From Tannerellaceae bacterium (GTDB lineage: Bacteria > Bacteroidota > Bacteroidia > Bacteroidales > Tannerellaceae), in assembly GCA_031271045.1 (NCBI GenBank), contig JAISWO010000022.1, positions 1-64,000 on the forward strand: DNA of 64,000 nt, in the 5' to 3' direction. Below are positions 17,727-26,696 of this stretch, in pieces. Each line of letters opens with the position of its first letter. Position 1 is the stretch's first letter. A model generated the notes under the pieces. It saw nothing but the letters and a program-made list of their open reading frames with translations, was not told the DNA's origin and made no database searches. The translations under genes and the position numbers were made by a program.

Positions 17727-18890
17727 TTAATGCGAATGTGCTTCGGGCATAATGGAGGATGTGGCGGCCAGCTTTACCTGGTAGACGCCGCGCGTCACTA
17801 CCTGATCTCCGATTTGCAGGCCGGAAAGCACTTCCACGCGTTCGCCGTTATTATGGCCTACCGTGATTTCCTGTTTTTTGTAGCCTTCCTCATCTAATTG
17901 CAGATAGACGAAGTTCAAGCCCTGCTCTTCGGTAAGCGAACTTACGGGTACGGAGATCACATTTTCCTGCACGCCCGACAGCAGATACACTTCGGCAAAT
18001 GAGCCGGGGATGAGGTCTCCCACATTGTCAAACTCGAAGATGACCGGAATATAGAAGGACTGATCGCCGGCAGCCTTGCCGAAGGACAGTAACCGGCCGT
18101 TCAGGTCGGACAGTTTGTACATCACGTTATCATACGCGGGCTTGAAATGGGCGCTGCTTATCTTCCGGAGCGCCTTATAATTGTTCTCCGACACTTCGGC
18201 CCGGAGTTGCAGGCGTTTGTTTTGCGAAACCGTAGCTATGGGTTGTCCAACAGATACGTATTCACCCTGCGCAACCCAGCGGCTTTTCAAATATCCTGTC
18301 ATGGGGGAGGAAACGTTCACGCCGCTTGCCGTCATATCGGGCGCCTGCGCTTCATAGGCAGTGCGGGCGGTTTCGAAGCGAAGTTGGGCCTGCTCATACT
18401 CTTTGGCGGATATGATTTTATCCTTTACGAGCTCTCCGGCGCGTTGATATTCTTGCCGGGCGGTTTCATACGCTATCTTAGCCTTGACCGAAGGGTCCCC
18501 TTCCAACAGTTTACGGGCGGATATGGTTGCAAGGGGTTGCCCGGCACGTATGGCTGTCCCCTCGGAGAGGGAAGGGTTCGTAAATGAAACGATGCCGTTG
18601 GCGGTAGCCGCAACAACAGTTTCATCGCCTTGCGAGACCTGTATTTGTCCGCTGGTCTTTATTGAAAGATAAAAACTTCCGGCCGCAACCGTTTCGGTGG
18701 TCAGGCCTGCTTGAGCGGCTTGTTCTTGGGTGAAAAGGATCTCGTCCGAATGTTCGTTACCGGGCTCCTCGCCTGAATGATTATGTTCATGTTCGTTATC
18801 ATGATCGTGTCCGTCGTGTTCGGGACGGGTCGTGTTTCCTCCGCATGCCACAAGCAGGCATGTGCAAAGGATAACAAATATCTTTGTCAT
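17727..18890 (-). CDS. RND efflux periplasmic adaptor with histidine-rich N-terminus
   Basis: 387 residues. A lipoprotein signal ends at LLVAC (Cys16). Residues about 24-50 are packed with His, Asp and Glu (EHDGHDHDNEHEHNHSGEE), a likely metal-catching tail. Then come the adaptor domains: a barrel-sandwich half with VVAATANGIVSFTNPSLSEG, a helical hairpin (about 135-180), the second lipoyl half NVSSPMTGYLKSRWVAQGEY, and beta-barrel and membrane-proximal domains (VISVPVSSLTEEQG). It bridges pump and duct in the periplasm. The gene is 19 bases upstream of the pump gene in the same operon. The tail supports metal rather than drug export. Confidence 0.92.
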   Translation of the reverse strand: MTKIFVILCTCLLVACGGNTTRPEHDGHDHDNEHEHNHSGEEPGNEHSDEILFTQEQAAQAGLTTETVAAGSFYLSIKTSGQIQVSQGDETVVAATANGIVSFTNPSLSEGTAIRAGQPLATISARKLLEGDPSVKAKIAYETARQEYQRAGELVKDKIISAKEYEQAQLRFETARTAYEAQAPDMTASGVNVSSPMTGYLKSRWVAQGEYVSVGQPIATVSQNKRLQLRAEVSENNYKALRKISSAHFKPAYDNVMYKLSDLNGRLLSFGKAAGDQSFYIPVIFEFDNVGDLIPGSFAEVYLLSGVQENVISVPVSSLTEEQGLNFVYLQLDEEGYKKQEITVGHNNGERVEVLSGLQIGDQVVTRGVYQVKLAATSSIMPEAHSH

Positions 18891-18970
18891 ACTGGAATAA
18901 ATTTATGGGTATTAAAAAATGTTTCGAATAAATGCAGGGCGAATGGCGTCGTGCCATTCTCAAATATCAG

Positions 18971-19384
18971 CTAACAAAACGGCGGGGCGCGAAAGCCGGC
19001 TGCGACGGCGACCCAGGTGCAATGGATGGACGCAGCCGGTACATTGCCGGCGAAGTCCGGGACCCCATCATCGGGGAAAGGTAATGAAGGATTGATATAA
19101 TCGAAAAGGATATGCAGCGGTATGAGCAGCCAGGCGGGGTCGTCGTGGGTTTCGGAGGCGTATTTCTGGAGTGAAGCGGAGTTGAAGACGATCGTATGAC
19201 CGTTATATTCGCAACTGCGGCAGTGGCCGTCTTCGTCTTCACCGGTTGTGTTTTCGCTATCTGCCCAAAAGATACAAGGCGACCCATCTTCGTGATGATG
19301 ATGGGGGATAAGGACCGTCAGCAGCAGAACACATCCCGACAGCAGCATAAAGCGATTGATCCAATTCCTGTATCTTGTTTTCAT
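18971..19384 (-). CDS. DUF6769-like histidine-rich membrane/secreted protein
   Basis: 137 residues from the ATG at 19384; a longer open frame upstream overlaps the divergent symporter and lacks any leader, so the start at MKTRYRNWINRF is chosen. It has one N-terminal hydrophobic segment (about 12-29), then PHHHHEDGSPC and a Cys/His/acidic pair CRSCEYNGH. This is the layout of DUF6769, small Bacteroidota proteins found before cation efflux genes. It is the first gene of the unit, 80 bases before the adaptor. The metal-like residues suggest it senses or carries the ion outside the inner membrane; this is inferred. Confidence 0.7.
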   Translation of the reverse strand: MKTRYRNWINRFMLLSGCVLLLTVLIPHHHHEDGSPCIFWADSENTTGEDEDGHCRSCEYNGHTIVFNSASLQKYASETHDDPAWLLIPLHILFDYINPSLPFPDDGVPDFAGNVPAASIHCTWVAVAAGFRAPPFC

Positions 19385-19525
19385 TGCGTGCAAAGGTAAG
19401 GTGTTTTTCCGGAAAACGACAGCAAATAGTTTTACATAACCGGAATTTCCTTTGGCGTTTTTCCAAACACATACAGATTGTGGGTTTTTTAGCGCCGCAA
19501 TTACGTGCGGAATGGTTTCGTTGAT

Positions 19526-19533
19526 TATCTTTG
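19526..19533 (+). promoter_or_regulatory. -7 box of the symporter gene
   Basis: TATCTTTG fits the Bacteroidota -7 consensus and lies 26 bases before the chosen symporter start at 19560, which rules against the longer upstream start at 19452. Confidence 0.65.
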
Positions 19534-19559
19534 CGGGAAAACAAGCTGTACAGAAATTT

Positions 19560-20849
19560 ATGAAAACACAAAGAAAACACCTTTCTTTTCCCTTATACCT
19601 GCAAATACTTGCAGGGATGGTCGTAGGTATTATGATCGGACTGGCGGCCATTTATACCAATGGAGAAACATTTGTCGCCCACTGGGTCACGCCTTGGGGC
19701 GAGTTATTTATCCGGATGTTGCGGCTGATTGCAATCCCGCTCATCTTCGTTACCTTAGTCAAGGGCATTGCCGGATTGAAGGACATCAGTAAATTTTCCA
19801 AATTAGGCATCAAGACGCTGCTTATCTATCTATGTCTGATTTCCATATCTGCCGCCTTTGGCGTCGGGATGGGCGCAGCGGTCCGGCCCGGCGCTTTGGT
19901 CAACCAGGAGATCGCCGCAAACTTGCAGGAGACGTACCAGAGTGTGATTGCCGACAAAGCCCAGGAAGCCGGGCAAGTCAAAGACATGGGGCCGCTGAAC
20001 TTCCTGAATGACATCGTGCCGGACAATATTGTAAGCGCAGCGTCGAACAATTCGGCTATTTTGCAAGTTATCTTCTTCGCTATCCTGTTCGCTGTCGCCT
20101 CGCTGCTGATTCCAAGGGAGAAAGTGCAGCCGGTGATTGTTTTTTTCGACGGGCTGAACGAGATTATACTGAAGATGGTTGGATTTATCATCAGCCTGGC
20201 TCCGATCGGAGTAGCGGCGCTGATGGCGGGGCTGGTGACGGACTTTAACGGAGACGCAAGCCTATTCAGCGCCCTGGGCGTCTACGCACTGACGGTTATC
20301 GTTGCAATGCTTATTATTATGTATGCCTTTTACCCGTTGGTCATCCGATTATTCAGCCCCAGGGTCCGTGTTGGAAAATTTCTGCGCGCCATGTATCCGG
20401 TGCAGCTTTTCGCCTTTACGACCAGCAGCAGCGCCGTGACGTTGCCGGTCACCATGAAAACAGTAGAAGAAGAGTTGAAAGTATCCAACGAAATATCCTC
20501 GTTTGTCCTTCCGGTAGGCGTCACGATCAACATGGACGGCACTTCCTGCTACCAAGCGATAGCTATCCTGTTCATTGCACAGGTGCTGGGCGTTGACCTG
20601 ACGTTTGCGCAGATGCTGACCGTATTATTTATGACGGTACTCTCCTCCATCGGGACGCCGGGCATCCCTGGAGGCACCTACGTCATACTGGCAATGGTAC
20701 TTACTTCGATCGGGATTCCCGCCGAAGGCCTGGCGCTGATCATCGGCATTGACAGACCTTTGGATATGCTTCGCACGGCCGTCAACGTGACGGGCGACGC
20801 TGCCGTAGCCTGTATCATCGAAAAAAATCCGACAAAGAACCCTAATTAA
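19560..20849 (+). CDS. Dicarboxylate/amino acid:cation symporter (SDF family)
   Basis: 429 residues from ATG 19560 (MKTQRKHLSFPLYLQIL), chosen because a -7 box sits between it and the longer upstream ATG. The family hallmarks are visible: the serine-rich re-entrant loop TTSSSAVTLPVTM, the NMDGTSCYQAIAILF motif, and the second re-entrant region SSIGTPGIPGGTYVILAMVL. Eight membrane helices are expected. Members take up glutamate, aspartate or C4-dicarboxylates with Na+ or H+. The substrate is not certain; the Asp in IGIDRPLDMLRTAVNVTGDA is the position that binds the substrate in this family. It is a single gene followed by a terminator. Confidence 0.92.
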   Translation: MKTQRKHLSFPLYLQILAGMVVGIMIGLAAIYTNGETFVAHWVTPWGELFIRMLRLIAIPLIFVTLVKGIAGLKDISKFSKLGIKTLLIYLCLISISAAFGVGMGAAVRPGALVNQEIAANLQETYQSVIADKAQEAGQVKDMGPLNFLNDIVPDNIVSAASNNSAILQVIFFAILFAVASLLIPREKVQPVIVFFDGLNEIILKMVGFIISLAPIGVAALMAGLVTDFNGDASLFSALGVYALTVIVAMLIIMYAFYPLVIRLFSPRVRVGKFLRAMYPVQLFAFTTSSSAVTLPVTMKTVEEELKVSNEISSFVLPVGVTINMDGTSCYQAIAILFIAQVLGVDLTFAQMLTVLFMTVLSSIGTPGIPGGTYVILAMVLTSIGIPAEGLALIIGIDRPLDMLRTAVNVTGDAAVACIIEKNPTKNPN

Positions 20850-20881
20850 TTTATATGCGAAGTTTGTTTTTATTTTTATTG

Positions 20882-20917
20882 ACCGGAGTGGGAGCGATCT
20901 TACTCCGGTTTTCTTTT
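20882..20917 (+). terminator. Intrinsic terminator after the symporter
   Basis: ACCGGAGT (20882-20889) pairs with ACTCCGGT (20902-20909) and is followed by TTTCTTTT. It lies 33 bases past the symporter stop. Confidence 0.75.
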
Positions 20918-21004
20918 ACGGCCATGATATCCTGTCATTCCTTGTCATAGCCAAACAAGCATCCGAATCAAAAAGAATCACATAATATCACAGGGTTTTT
21001 TCCG

Positions 21005-21012
21005 TACATTTG
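21005..21012 (+). promoter_or_regulatory. -7 box of holB
   Basis: TACATTTG fits the TAnnTTTG consensus, 20 bases before the holB ATG. No clear -33 box is seen. Confidence 0.55.
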
Positions 21013-21031
21013 CCCAACAAATTCATACCAG

Positions 21032-22156
21032 ATGTATTTTAGAGACGTTATCGGACAAGCAGACATCAAGCAATGGCTGATTGAATCGGCACGAAAAAAT
21101 ATCGTACCACATGCACAACTGTTTTACGAACAAGGCGGAACGGGTGCCTTCCCTCTGGCGTTGGCCTACTCGCGCTATCTAAACTGTACGCACCGATCGG
21201 AGACAGATGCCTGTGGATATTGCCCGTCCTGCCTCAAATACAATGAACTTGCACACCCAGATCTGCATTTCGCCTTCCCTATCATATCCAGGAAAGAGAA
21301 AAAGAAAGAAACCTGCGATGATTACCTCCCCCAGTGGCGCGCCTTATTGAAAAAACAACCCTACTTCAGCCTCGACCAATGGCTCGACTGTATGGACACC
21401 GGCAATTCGCAAGCCCTTATCTACACCAAAGAAAGCGAAGAGATCATGCGCAAACTCAGCCTCCGCATCTACGAAGCCGATTACCGCACCCTCTTAGTAT
21501 GGCTACCCGAAAAGCTACAACAGGCCTGCGCCAACAAACTACTCAAGATCATCGAAGAACCCCCGGCCCACACCGTCATCCTGCTCGTCTCCGAAGCGCC
21601 CGACATGGTGCTCGGCACTATCCAATCGCGCACCCAACGCTTGAACTTGCGCTCCATACAAACCGGAGATATGGAAAAAGTCCTCGTTGAACACGCACAA
21701 TTAGAACCCGAAGACGCCCGCCATGTGGCCCGCCTCGCAGGAGGAAATTTCATCAAAGCACAAGAAATAATCAGCATAAGCGAAGAAAACACCTTCTTTC
21801 TGGAACGATTCAAGGAGATGATGCGCAATTCGTGGGCGCGCAACGTAAAAGGAATGAAAGCCATGGCCGAAACGATCGCCTCCCTGGGCCGCGAACGCCA
21901 GAAAAACTACCTCGCATATTGCCAACATCTGATACGCGAGAACTTCATGTACCGCTTCCAGGCGCCCGAACTAAACTACATGAACAAAATGGAAGCCGAC
22001 TTCGCCACCAAATTCGCCCCCTACATAAACGAACGCAACGTATTCGAACTAATGGAAGAATTAGCAAAGGCCGAACAACATATCGCTCAGAACACGAACC
22101 CCAAAATGGTCTTCTTCGACCTCTCCCTGCGCATCACCGCCTTGATCAGGCGTTGA
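21032..22156 (+). CDS. holB: DNA polymerase III subunit delta'
   Basis: 374 residues of the clamp-loader AAA+ family. It opens with FRDVIGQADIKQWLIESA and PHAQLFYEQGGTGAFPLALA. The P-loop is degenerate (EQGGTGAF instead of GxxGxGKT), as in delta' subunits that do not hydrolyse ATP. Four zinc-binding cysteines are seen in CTHRSETDACGYCPSC, and the sensor-like ANKLLKIIEEPPAHTVILLV block is diagnostic. It helps load the sliding clamp at the replication fork. Its 3' end overlaps the convergent ECF sigma gene by 11 bases, leaving no room for a terminator. Confidence 0.93.
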   Translation: MYFRDVIGQADIKQWLIESARKNIVPHAQLFYEQGGTGAFPLALAYSRYLNCTHRSETDACGYCPSCLKYNELAHPDLHFAFPIISRKEKKKETCDDYLPQWRALLKKQPYFSLDQWLDCMDTGNSQALIYTKESEEIMRKLSLRIYEADYRTLLVWLPEKLQQACANKLLKIIEEPPAHTVILLVSEAPDMVLGTIQSRTQRLNLRSIQTGDMEKVLVEHAQLEPEDARHVARLAGGNFIKAQEIISISEENTFFLERFKEMMRNSWARNVKGMKAMAETIASLGRERQKNYLAYCQHLIRENFMYRFQAPELNYMNKMEADFATKFAPYINERNVFELMEELAKAEQHIAQNTNPKMVFFDLSLRITALIRR

Positions 22157-22664
22157 AATAAGAATCTTTCAACTCCCTCTGCAATACCCTGCGCGCAAAA
22201 AAGATACGACTCTTCACCGTACCCAAAGGCAGGCCCATCATTTGGGCTATTTCCGTATATTTATATCCGCTCAGAAAGAGCGACAACGGACGCCGGAGAT
22301 CCTCATTCAAATGATTGATCGCATGCGAAAGCTCCTGCAACTGTAGAGAATAATCCGTCATCTGGCAAGCCGTCTCGTCGACAAGATACAGAAATTCCAG
22401 ATCCGGTCGGTTATCAATTGATACCCGCCTATGCCTGACCCTGTAATTGGAATAATTATTAAGGAAAATGTTTCGCATCACGGTCAACACCCAACCCTTA
22501 AAATTCACATTTTCTACAAACTTATCCTTGTTATCCAGCACTTTCAATGTCGTGTCCTGCATCAAGTCTTCTGCATCGTCCGTGTTTGAGGTAAGTAAAA
22601 GAGCAAAATTTCTCATGTTTTCTTGTATGCTCAGTAATTTTTTCTGAAATTGCAGTGCGTTCAT
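22146..22664 (-). CDS. ECF-type RNA polymerase sigma factor
   Basis: 172 residues from the ATG at 22664 (MNALQFQKKLLS); an upstream in-frame ATG would add 20 residues unlike the family. Region 2 is seen as ENMRNFALLLTSNTDDAED followed by LMQDTTLKVL and KGWVLTVMRNIFLNNY. Region 4 is LFLSGYKYTEIAQMMGLPLG followed by TVKSRIFFARRVLQREL. No anti-sigma gene lies beside it, unlike the sigma factor at 5355-5891, so it may be controlled at the level of its own transcription or by a distant partner. It overlaps the end of holB tail to tail. Confidence 0.9.
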   Translation of the reverse strand: MNALQFQKKLLSIQENMRNFALLLTSNTDDAEDLMQDTTLKVLDNKDKFVENVNFKGWVLTVMRNIFLNNYSNYRVRHRRVSIDNRPDLEFLYLVDETACQMTDYSLQLQELSHAINHLNEDLRRPLSLFLSGYKYTEIAQMMGLPLGTVKSRIFFARRVLQRELKDSYFNA

Positions 22665-22919
22665 GCTGGTGATCGTTTTTTTGTTAGTATTCGAGTTTTT
22701 TTCTTCTTTATAAACCAATATCATTAAATTGATAAGCTAAATGTACTGACAAAAATGTCGAAATAAATTATCAGCGATCGTATTAATACGGGAAACAGCA
22801 AACTTTAAGTGTTTATTTTGTTCTTAGATAGCAAAGCACGACTAATACAAGTTTTTTCTTTCCGTCAATTTTTGATTTTACAACAAAATAAATAGTAAAC
22901 ACAACAACAACAAACAAAG

Positions 22920-24338
22920 ATGGCAAACAATCCGAATAGAAAAAGTGTCTCCCGTCTATGGAGACTCCTGTTCGTACTCTTAATCCCCTGCCTGTCCGCA
23001 GCGGAAGTACAACGCCCCCTCATTTATAAAATTGACATCAAAAGGGAGATTGATCAAACGACCCAACTCTACCTGAGCCAAGGTTTAGCCGAAGCAAACG
23101 CCCTGAACGCCGCCGGAGTATTGATACACATGAATACGTACGGCGGACAGGTAGATATGGCCGACTCCATGCGTACAGCCATTCTCTACAGCCCGATACC
23201 GGTTTATGTATTTATCGACAACAATGCCGCCTCGGCCGGAGCGCTCATCTCCATTGCCGCGAAAAAGATTTATATGCGAAAAGGAGCCAATATCGGCGCT
23301 GCAACCGTAGTAAACCAAACCGGCGAGGCCATGCCCGACAAATATCAATCCTACATGAGGGCCATGATACGCTCCACGGCCGAAGCTCACGGCAAAGATA
23401 CGATCATACAAGGGCGGGATACCGTCGTGCGGTGGGTACGCGACCCCGCCATCGCCGAAGCAATGGTCGACGAACGTATCGCAATCCCCAACTTAGTCGA
23501 TTCGACCAAAGTACTCACTTTTACGGCCGAAGAAGCCATACGTTGGGGATACTGCGAAGGACTTGCCGAGTCGGTTGACGAAGTGATCACCCAATGCCTC
23601 GGCTATCCGGATTATGAGCTGAAAAGCTATGCACCGACCTGGCTCGACAACCTGAAAGGATTCCTGATGAACCCGGCCATCCAGTCTCTCCTGATACTGA
23701 TCATTATCGGGGGCATTTACTTTGAATTGCAAACGCCCGGCATGGGATTTCCCTCCGCAGCGGCGATCCTGGCCGCTATCCTCTATTTCGCACCTTTGTA
23801 TATCGACGGATTGGCGCAGAACTGGGAGATATTGGTGTTCATTTGCGGCATATTGCTTGTTGCGGTAGAGATCTTCGTCCTTCCTGGCTTCGGAGTAGCC
23901 GGTATCGGAGGGATTATATTGATCATACTCGGCTTAACCTTGAGCTTACTGAATAATTTCAACTTCGATTTCAGAAATGTCACGCCTCCCGATTTCGGAC
24001 GGGCTACGCTGACGGTGTTATTAGGCTTGGGCGCAGGCTTTATCCTTATGCTATGGTTGTCAAACCGTATAGGGAACAAAGGCCTTCTCCGCAAAGTCGC
24101 TCTGAACGCCGACCTCGAATCATCCGTATCCGCCCACGTCCCACCCGGCTTAACCGGCAAAGAAGGCATTGCCGAAACTGTATTACGCCCCTCGGGTAAA
24201 GTACGGATAGATGATGAATGGTATGACGGCGTATCCGAAGCCGGCTTCATCGACAAAGGAACCAAAGTAAAGGTCGTCCGCTTTGAAAATGCACAAGTAT
24301 ATGTTCAACCCGTCCGCCCCGACACATCCAACGCTTAG
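22920..24338 (+). CDS. NfeD family membrane serine protease
   Basis: 472 residues. A signal peptide (about 1-28, ending PCLSAAE) leads into a ClpP-like protease domain with the Ser-Lys pair visible: Ser105 in NNAASAGALIS and Lys141 in EAMPDKYQSYM. About residues 235-375 hold several membrane spans, and the C-terminal part (about 400-465) is the OB-fold NfeD domain with GKEGIAETVLRPSGKVRID. This full-length form degrades membrane or secreted substrates, often stomatin; no stomatin gene is next to it. The stop overlaps that of the convergent transglycosylase gene by four bases. The 255-base region upstream, shared with the divergent sigma factor, shows no clear -7 box. Confidence 0.9.
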   Translation: MANNPNRKSVSRLWRLLFVLLIPCLSAAEVQRPLIYKIDIKREIDQTTQLYLSQGLAEANALNAAGVLIHMNTYGGQVDMADSMRTAILYSPIPVYVFIDNNAASAGALISIAAKKIYMRKGANIGAATVVNQTGEAMPDKYQSYMRAMIRSTAEAHGKDTIIQGRDTVVRWVRDPAIAEAMVDERIAIPNLVDSTKVLTFTAEEAIRWGYCEGLAESVDEVITQCLGYPDYELKSYAPTWLDNLKGFLMNPAIQSLLILIIIGGIYFELQTPGMGFPSAAAILAAILYFAPLYIDGLAQNWEILVFICGILLVAVEIFVLPGFGVAGIGGIILIILGLTLSLLNNFNFDFRNVTPPDFGRATLTVLLGLGAGFILMLWLSNRIGNKGLLRKVALNADLESSVSAHVPPGLTGKEGIAETVLRPSGKVRIDDEWYDGVSEAGFIDKGTKVKVVRFENAQVYVQPVRPDTSNA

Positions 24339-25315
24339 TTTACCACCCAGCGCGAATCGTGCACATAGGCATTGGATTGCCTGTAATAAAGATCCTCTTC
24401 ATCCGGTATCTGAATGAGATAGGTCTTGCCTCCGGCAATAAGCTTGCGATCCCTTAACCAGGGATTGAAACGTCTCAGGTCGGCATACGTGATATTATAT
24501 TTCCGGGCAAAAGCTACCAGGTCTGCAATGTCGGTGGAGACAGACACAGGGTGCGTCTTAATGGGTTTGTACAAATTACGGGGAGTCAACACAAATCCGT
24601 ACCGATAGGGATTCTCAAATATCTGCTTGATGGCCATTATCCGGTAAGGATAGCGGGACGTTTCTTCCACAAGCCACAGGTCGAAAGCATTATCTGCTTT
24701 TTGTTGACCCAGTTCGCTGCTGATACGTCCCATTCCTGTGTTATAAGAGGCGGCTACGCTTATCCAGTTGTTGTATTTCCCGTATGCTTCCTTCAGATAT
24801 TTACAAGCGGCGATGGTTGCCTTCTCCACATGACAACGTTCGTCCACCGTAGGTGTGATGGTCAGGCCGTATTGCCTTCCGGTACCTTCCAGAAATTGCC
24901 ACATGCCAACCGCACGTGCCGGCGAAGAGACGCGAGGATCTAAATGACTTTCAATGACGGCCAGGTATTTGAAATCGTCGGGTATTCCATATTTTTTCAA
25001 TACCGGCTCTATCACGGGGAAATAGCGGTTGGCCCGCTTGATCAGCAATAAGGTTGTGGCATGAAAATAAGTAAAACTGCTCAATTCCCTGTCGAATGCT
25101 TCGCGCATATTATACCGTGTGATGTCAATCGTTTTCCCACAAAACGAAACAGAAGACGGTATTTCGGGCGACATGGTCATGGACGCAACCAACGGACGCT
25201 CATTTTTCATTTGCTTCGAGTCGCCGGAACTAATAAGCACATAGGCGGCAAGCCCTACGCATCCACAAATAAAAACACTTGCAATCTGTTTATTCGATAC
25301 TCTTATCTTGTACAT
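24335..25315 (-). CDS. MltD-like lytic transglycosylase with LysM-type C-terminus
   Basis: 326 residues. An N-terminal membrane anchor or signal (about 11-30) leads to an SLT domain with the catalytic Glu122 in LAVIESHLDPRVSSPARAVG, then GMWQFLEGTGRQYGL and VAASYNTGMGRI, the family's other motifs. The C-terminal part (about 262-310, DLVAFARKYNITYADLRRFN) is a LysM-like peptidoglycan-binding unit. It cuts glycan strands of the cell wall with formation of 1,6-anhydro-MurNAc. It overlaps the upstream type B sorted protein by 26 bases, so the two are co-expressed. Confidence 0.92.
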   Translation of the reverse strand: MYKIRVSNKQIASVFICGCVGLAAYVLISSGDSKQMKNERPLVASMTMSPEIPSSVSFCGKTIDITRYNMREAFDRELSSFTYFHATTLLLIKRANRYFPVIEPVLKKYGIPDDFKYLAVIESHLDPRVSSPARAVGMWQFLEGTGRQYGLTITPTVDERCHVEKATIAACKYLKEAYGKYNNWISVAASYNTGMGRISSELGQQKADNAFDLWLVEETSRYPYRIMAIKQIFENPYRYGFVLTPRNLYKPIKTHPVSVSTDIADLVAFARKYNITYADLRRFNPWLRDRKLIAGGKTYLIQIPDEEDLYYRQSNAYVHDSRWVVN

Positions 25316-26615
25316 TTTCAGGTCTGATAATATTTATATGTCCTTTTTTTAAATAATTCTTACCGTTAGAGCCTTTCGCTTCTATCACATAAAAGTATAC
25401 ACCGGGCGGCACATATTTCCCACCTTTTTTCCCATCCCATCCTTTCGCCGGGTCTGTCCAATAAAATATTTCTGCGCCCCAACGATTAAATATCCATCCT
25501 TTGAAACCGACAAGAGATTTATAGGTGACTCTAAATTCGTCGTTAACTCCGGGAGATGTGCCGGGAGAAAACACATTCGGAGCACTCAGGTATGGTTCGC
25601 CTATCTCTATCGACATAGAATCCGTCAGATTGCATTTGCCCGTTCGGTCTCCCACATCCAGCGTGGCAATAAAAACGCCTTCATCCCTGAAGGTATAAGC
25701 CATACTCCGGCCAGTGAAACTGAGAATGGTTTCCGATTTTCCATCCCGGTTGTGCACAATAGTCCATTTGTAGAAAGCCGCCACAGGTTCATTGGTTATG
25801 GCCTCAAAATGCACCTCAATGGGAGCAGAAACCCCACTGCCGCTCGTATACATATTCAGTCCATCAAAAGACAGACTGGTCGTATCAAGATGCGCTTCGA
25901 CAGCAACAGCCTGATAAGTATCCGTGCTTATTGTTTTCTCCATATTGAAATGCTGGGCGAAACGATCTCCCTTCAAAGTAATTTCAGTATCGCACAAGGG
26001 GGGAGACAGGGGAATATTAAAAGGATTCCCCGTAAGGGTTTGAGTTACGATTTTCGGCAAAAAGCTCTTATTGTCTTCTTCATATTCCAGCGTATTGTAA
26101 GTCACTTCAAACGATCGAGGTAACTCTTTCAATAGCCCGTTAGGGGTATGATACGTCAGCGGAGATAACGTTGTCGTACTTTCAAGCCAAAGCTCGTCAC
26201 AAGGGTTGTCGTTATTGGTTATCTTCAGATCCTGAACAGAAAAAGCATGTTTGGCATAATCAATAATCCAGATATAGCGGGGCAATGCGCCAGGTTCTTC
26301 CACAAAGTAGCCATATCCGTCTTTTATATCACGCAACGTAGAAGTAGTTCCCGTCTGTACAGCGTCGACGGTTTCCGCCTCGAGCGCTTTTGTTTCGTAT
26401 CGACGCCACTGATGGGAAGGTGAAGCAGAAGTATATTGGATTTCAACATTTTCAATATCACAAACCAGGTACACTTGCAGTCGATTAGGAGTATCATCAA
26501 GGGCAAGTAAGGGTGTCCCTGTCCCTCCGGTCACAGTATATTGTGCCTGAAGAGCACATACAAAAAGTAACATACTCAAGATTCCCGCAACCCTTTTAAA
26601 ATCTTTTCTCCGCAT
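25290..26615 (-). CDS. Secreted protein with type B (gliding-type) C-terminal sorting domain
   Basis: 441 residues from the ATG at 26615; an ATG three codons earlier is an alternative. The signal peptide ends at CALQAQ. The middle is beta-rich, with a PKD-like stretch near residues 265-345 (EPVAAFYKWTIV, then YTFRDEGVFIATL). The C-terminal 90 residues match the gliding-associated type B sorting domain of the type IX secretion system: PNVFSPGTSPGVNDEFRV, IFNRWGAEIFYW, GWDGKKGGKYVPPGVYFYVI. It should cross the outer membrane by that route and stay at the surface. It forms an operon with the transglycosylase. Confidence 0.85.
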   Translation of the reverse strand: MRRKDFKRVAGILSMLLFVCALQAQYTVTGGTGTPLLALDDTPNRLQVYLVCDIENVEIQYTSASPSHQWRRYETKALEAETVDAVQTGTTSTLRDIKDGYGYFVEEPGALPRYIWIIDYAKHAFSVQDLKITNNDNPCDELWLESTTTLSPLTYHTPNGLLKELPRSFEVTYNTLEYEEDNKSFLPKIVTQTLTGNPFNIPLSPPLCDTEITLKGDRFAQHFNMEKTISTDTYQAVAVEAHLDTTSLSFDGLNMYTSGSGVSAPIEVHFEAITNEPVAAFYKWTIVHNRDGKSETILSFTGRSMAYTFRDEGVFIATLDVGDRTGKCNLTDSMSIEIGEPYLSAPNVFSPGTSPGVNDEFRVTYKSLVGFKGWIFNRWGAEIFYWTDPAKGWDGKKGGKYVPPGVYFYVIEAKGSNGKNYLKKGHINIIRPENVQDKSIE

Positions 26616-26667
26616 AAATATCATACCTAATTCGGTTCCAAAATTAGTGTTTTATACCAACATACAT

Positions 26668-26675
26668 TATCTTTG
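26668..26675 (+). promoter_or_regulatory. -7 box of the LysM-receptor gene
   Basis: TATCTTTG fits the consensus and overlaps the first codons of the longest open frame (26673), so the true start must be the ATG at 26697, 22 bases downstream. Confidence 0.65.
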
Positions 26676-26696
26676 CCGCAAATATCGATCCAAGAA

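Noticed and set aside
19385..19651. Longer upstream start of the DUF6769-like gene
   Set aside because: It overlaps the divergent symporter gene and its promoter and hides the membrane segment inside the chain.
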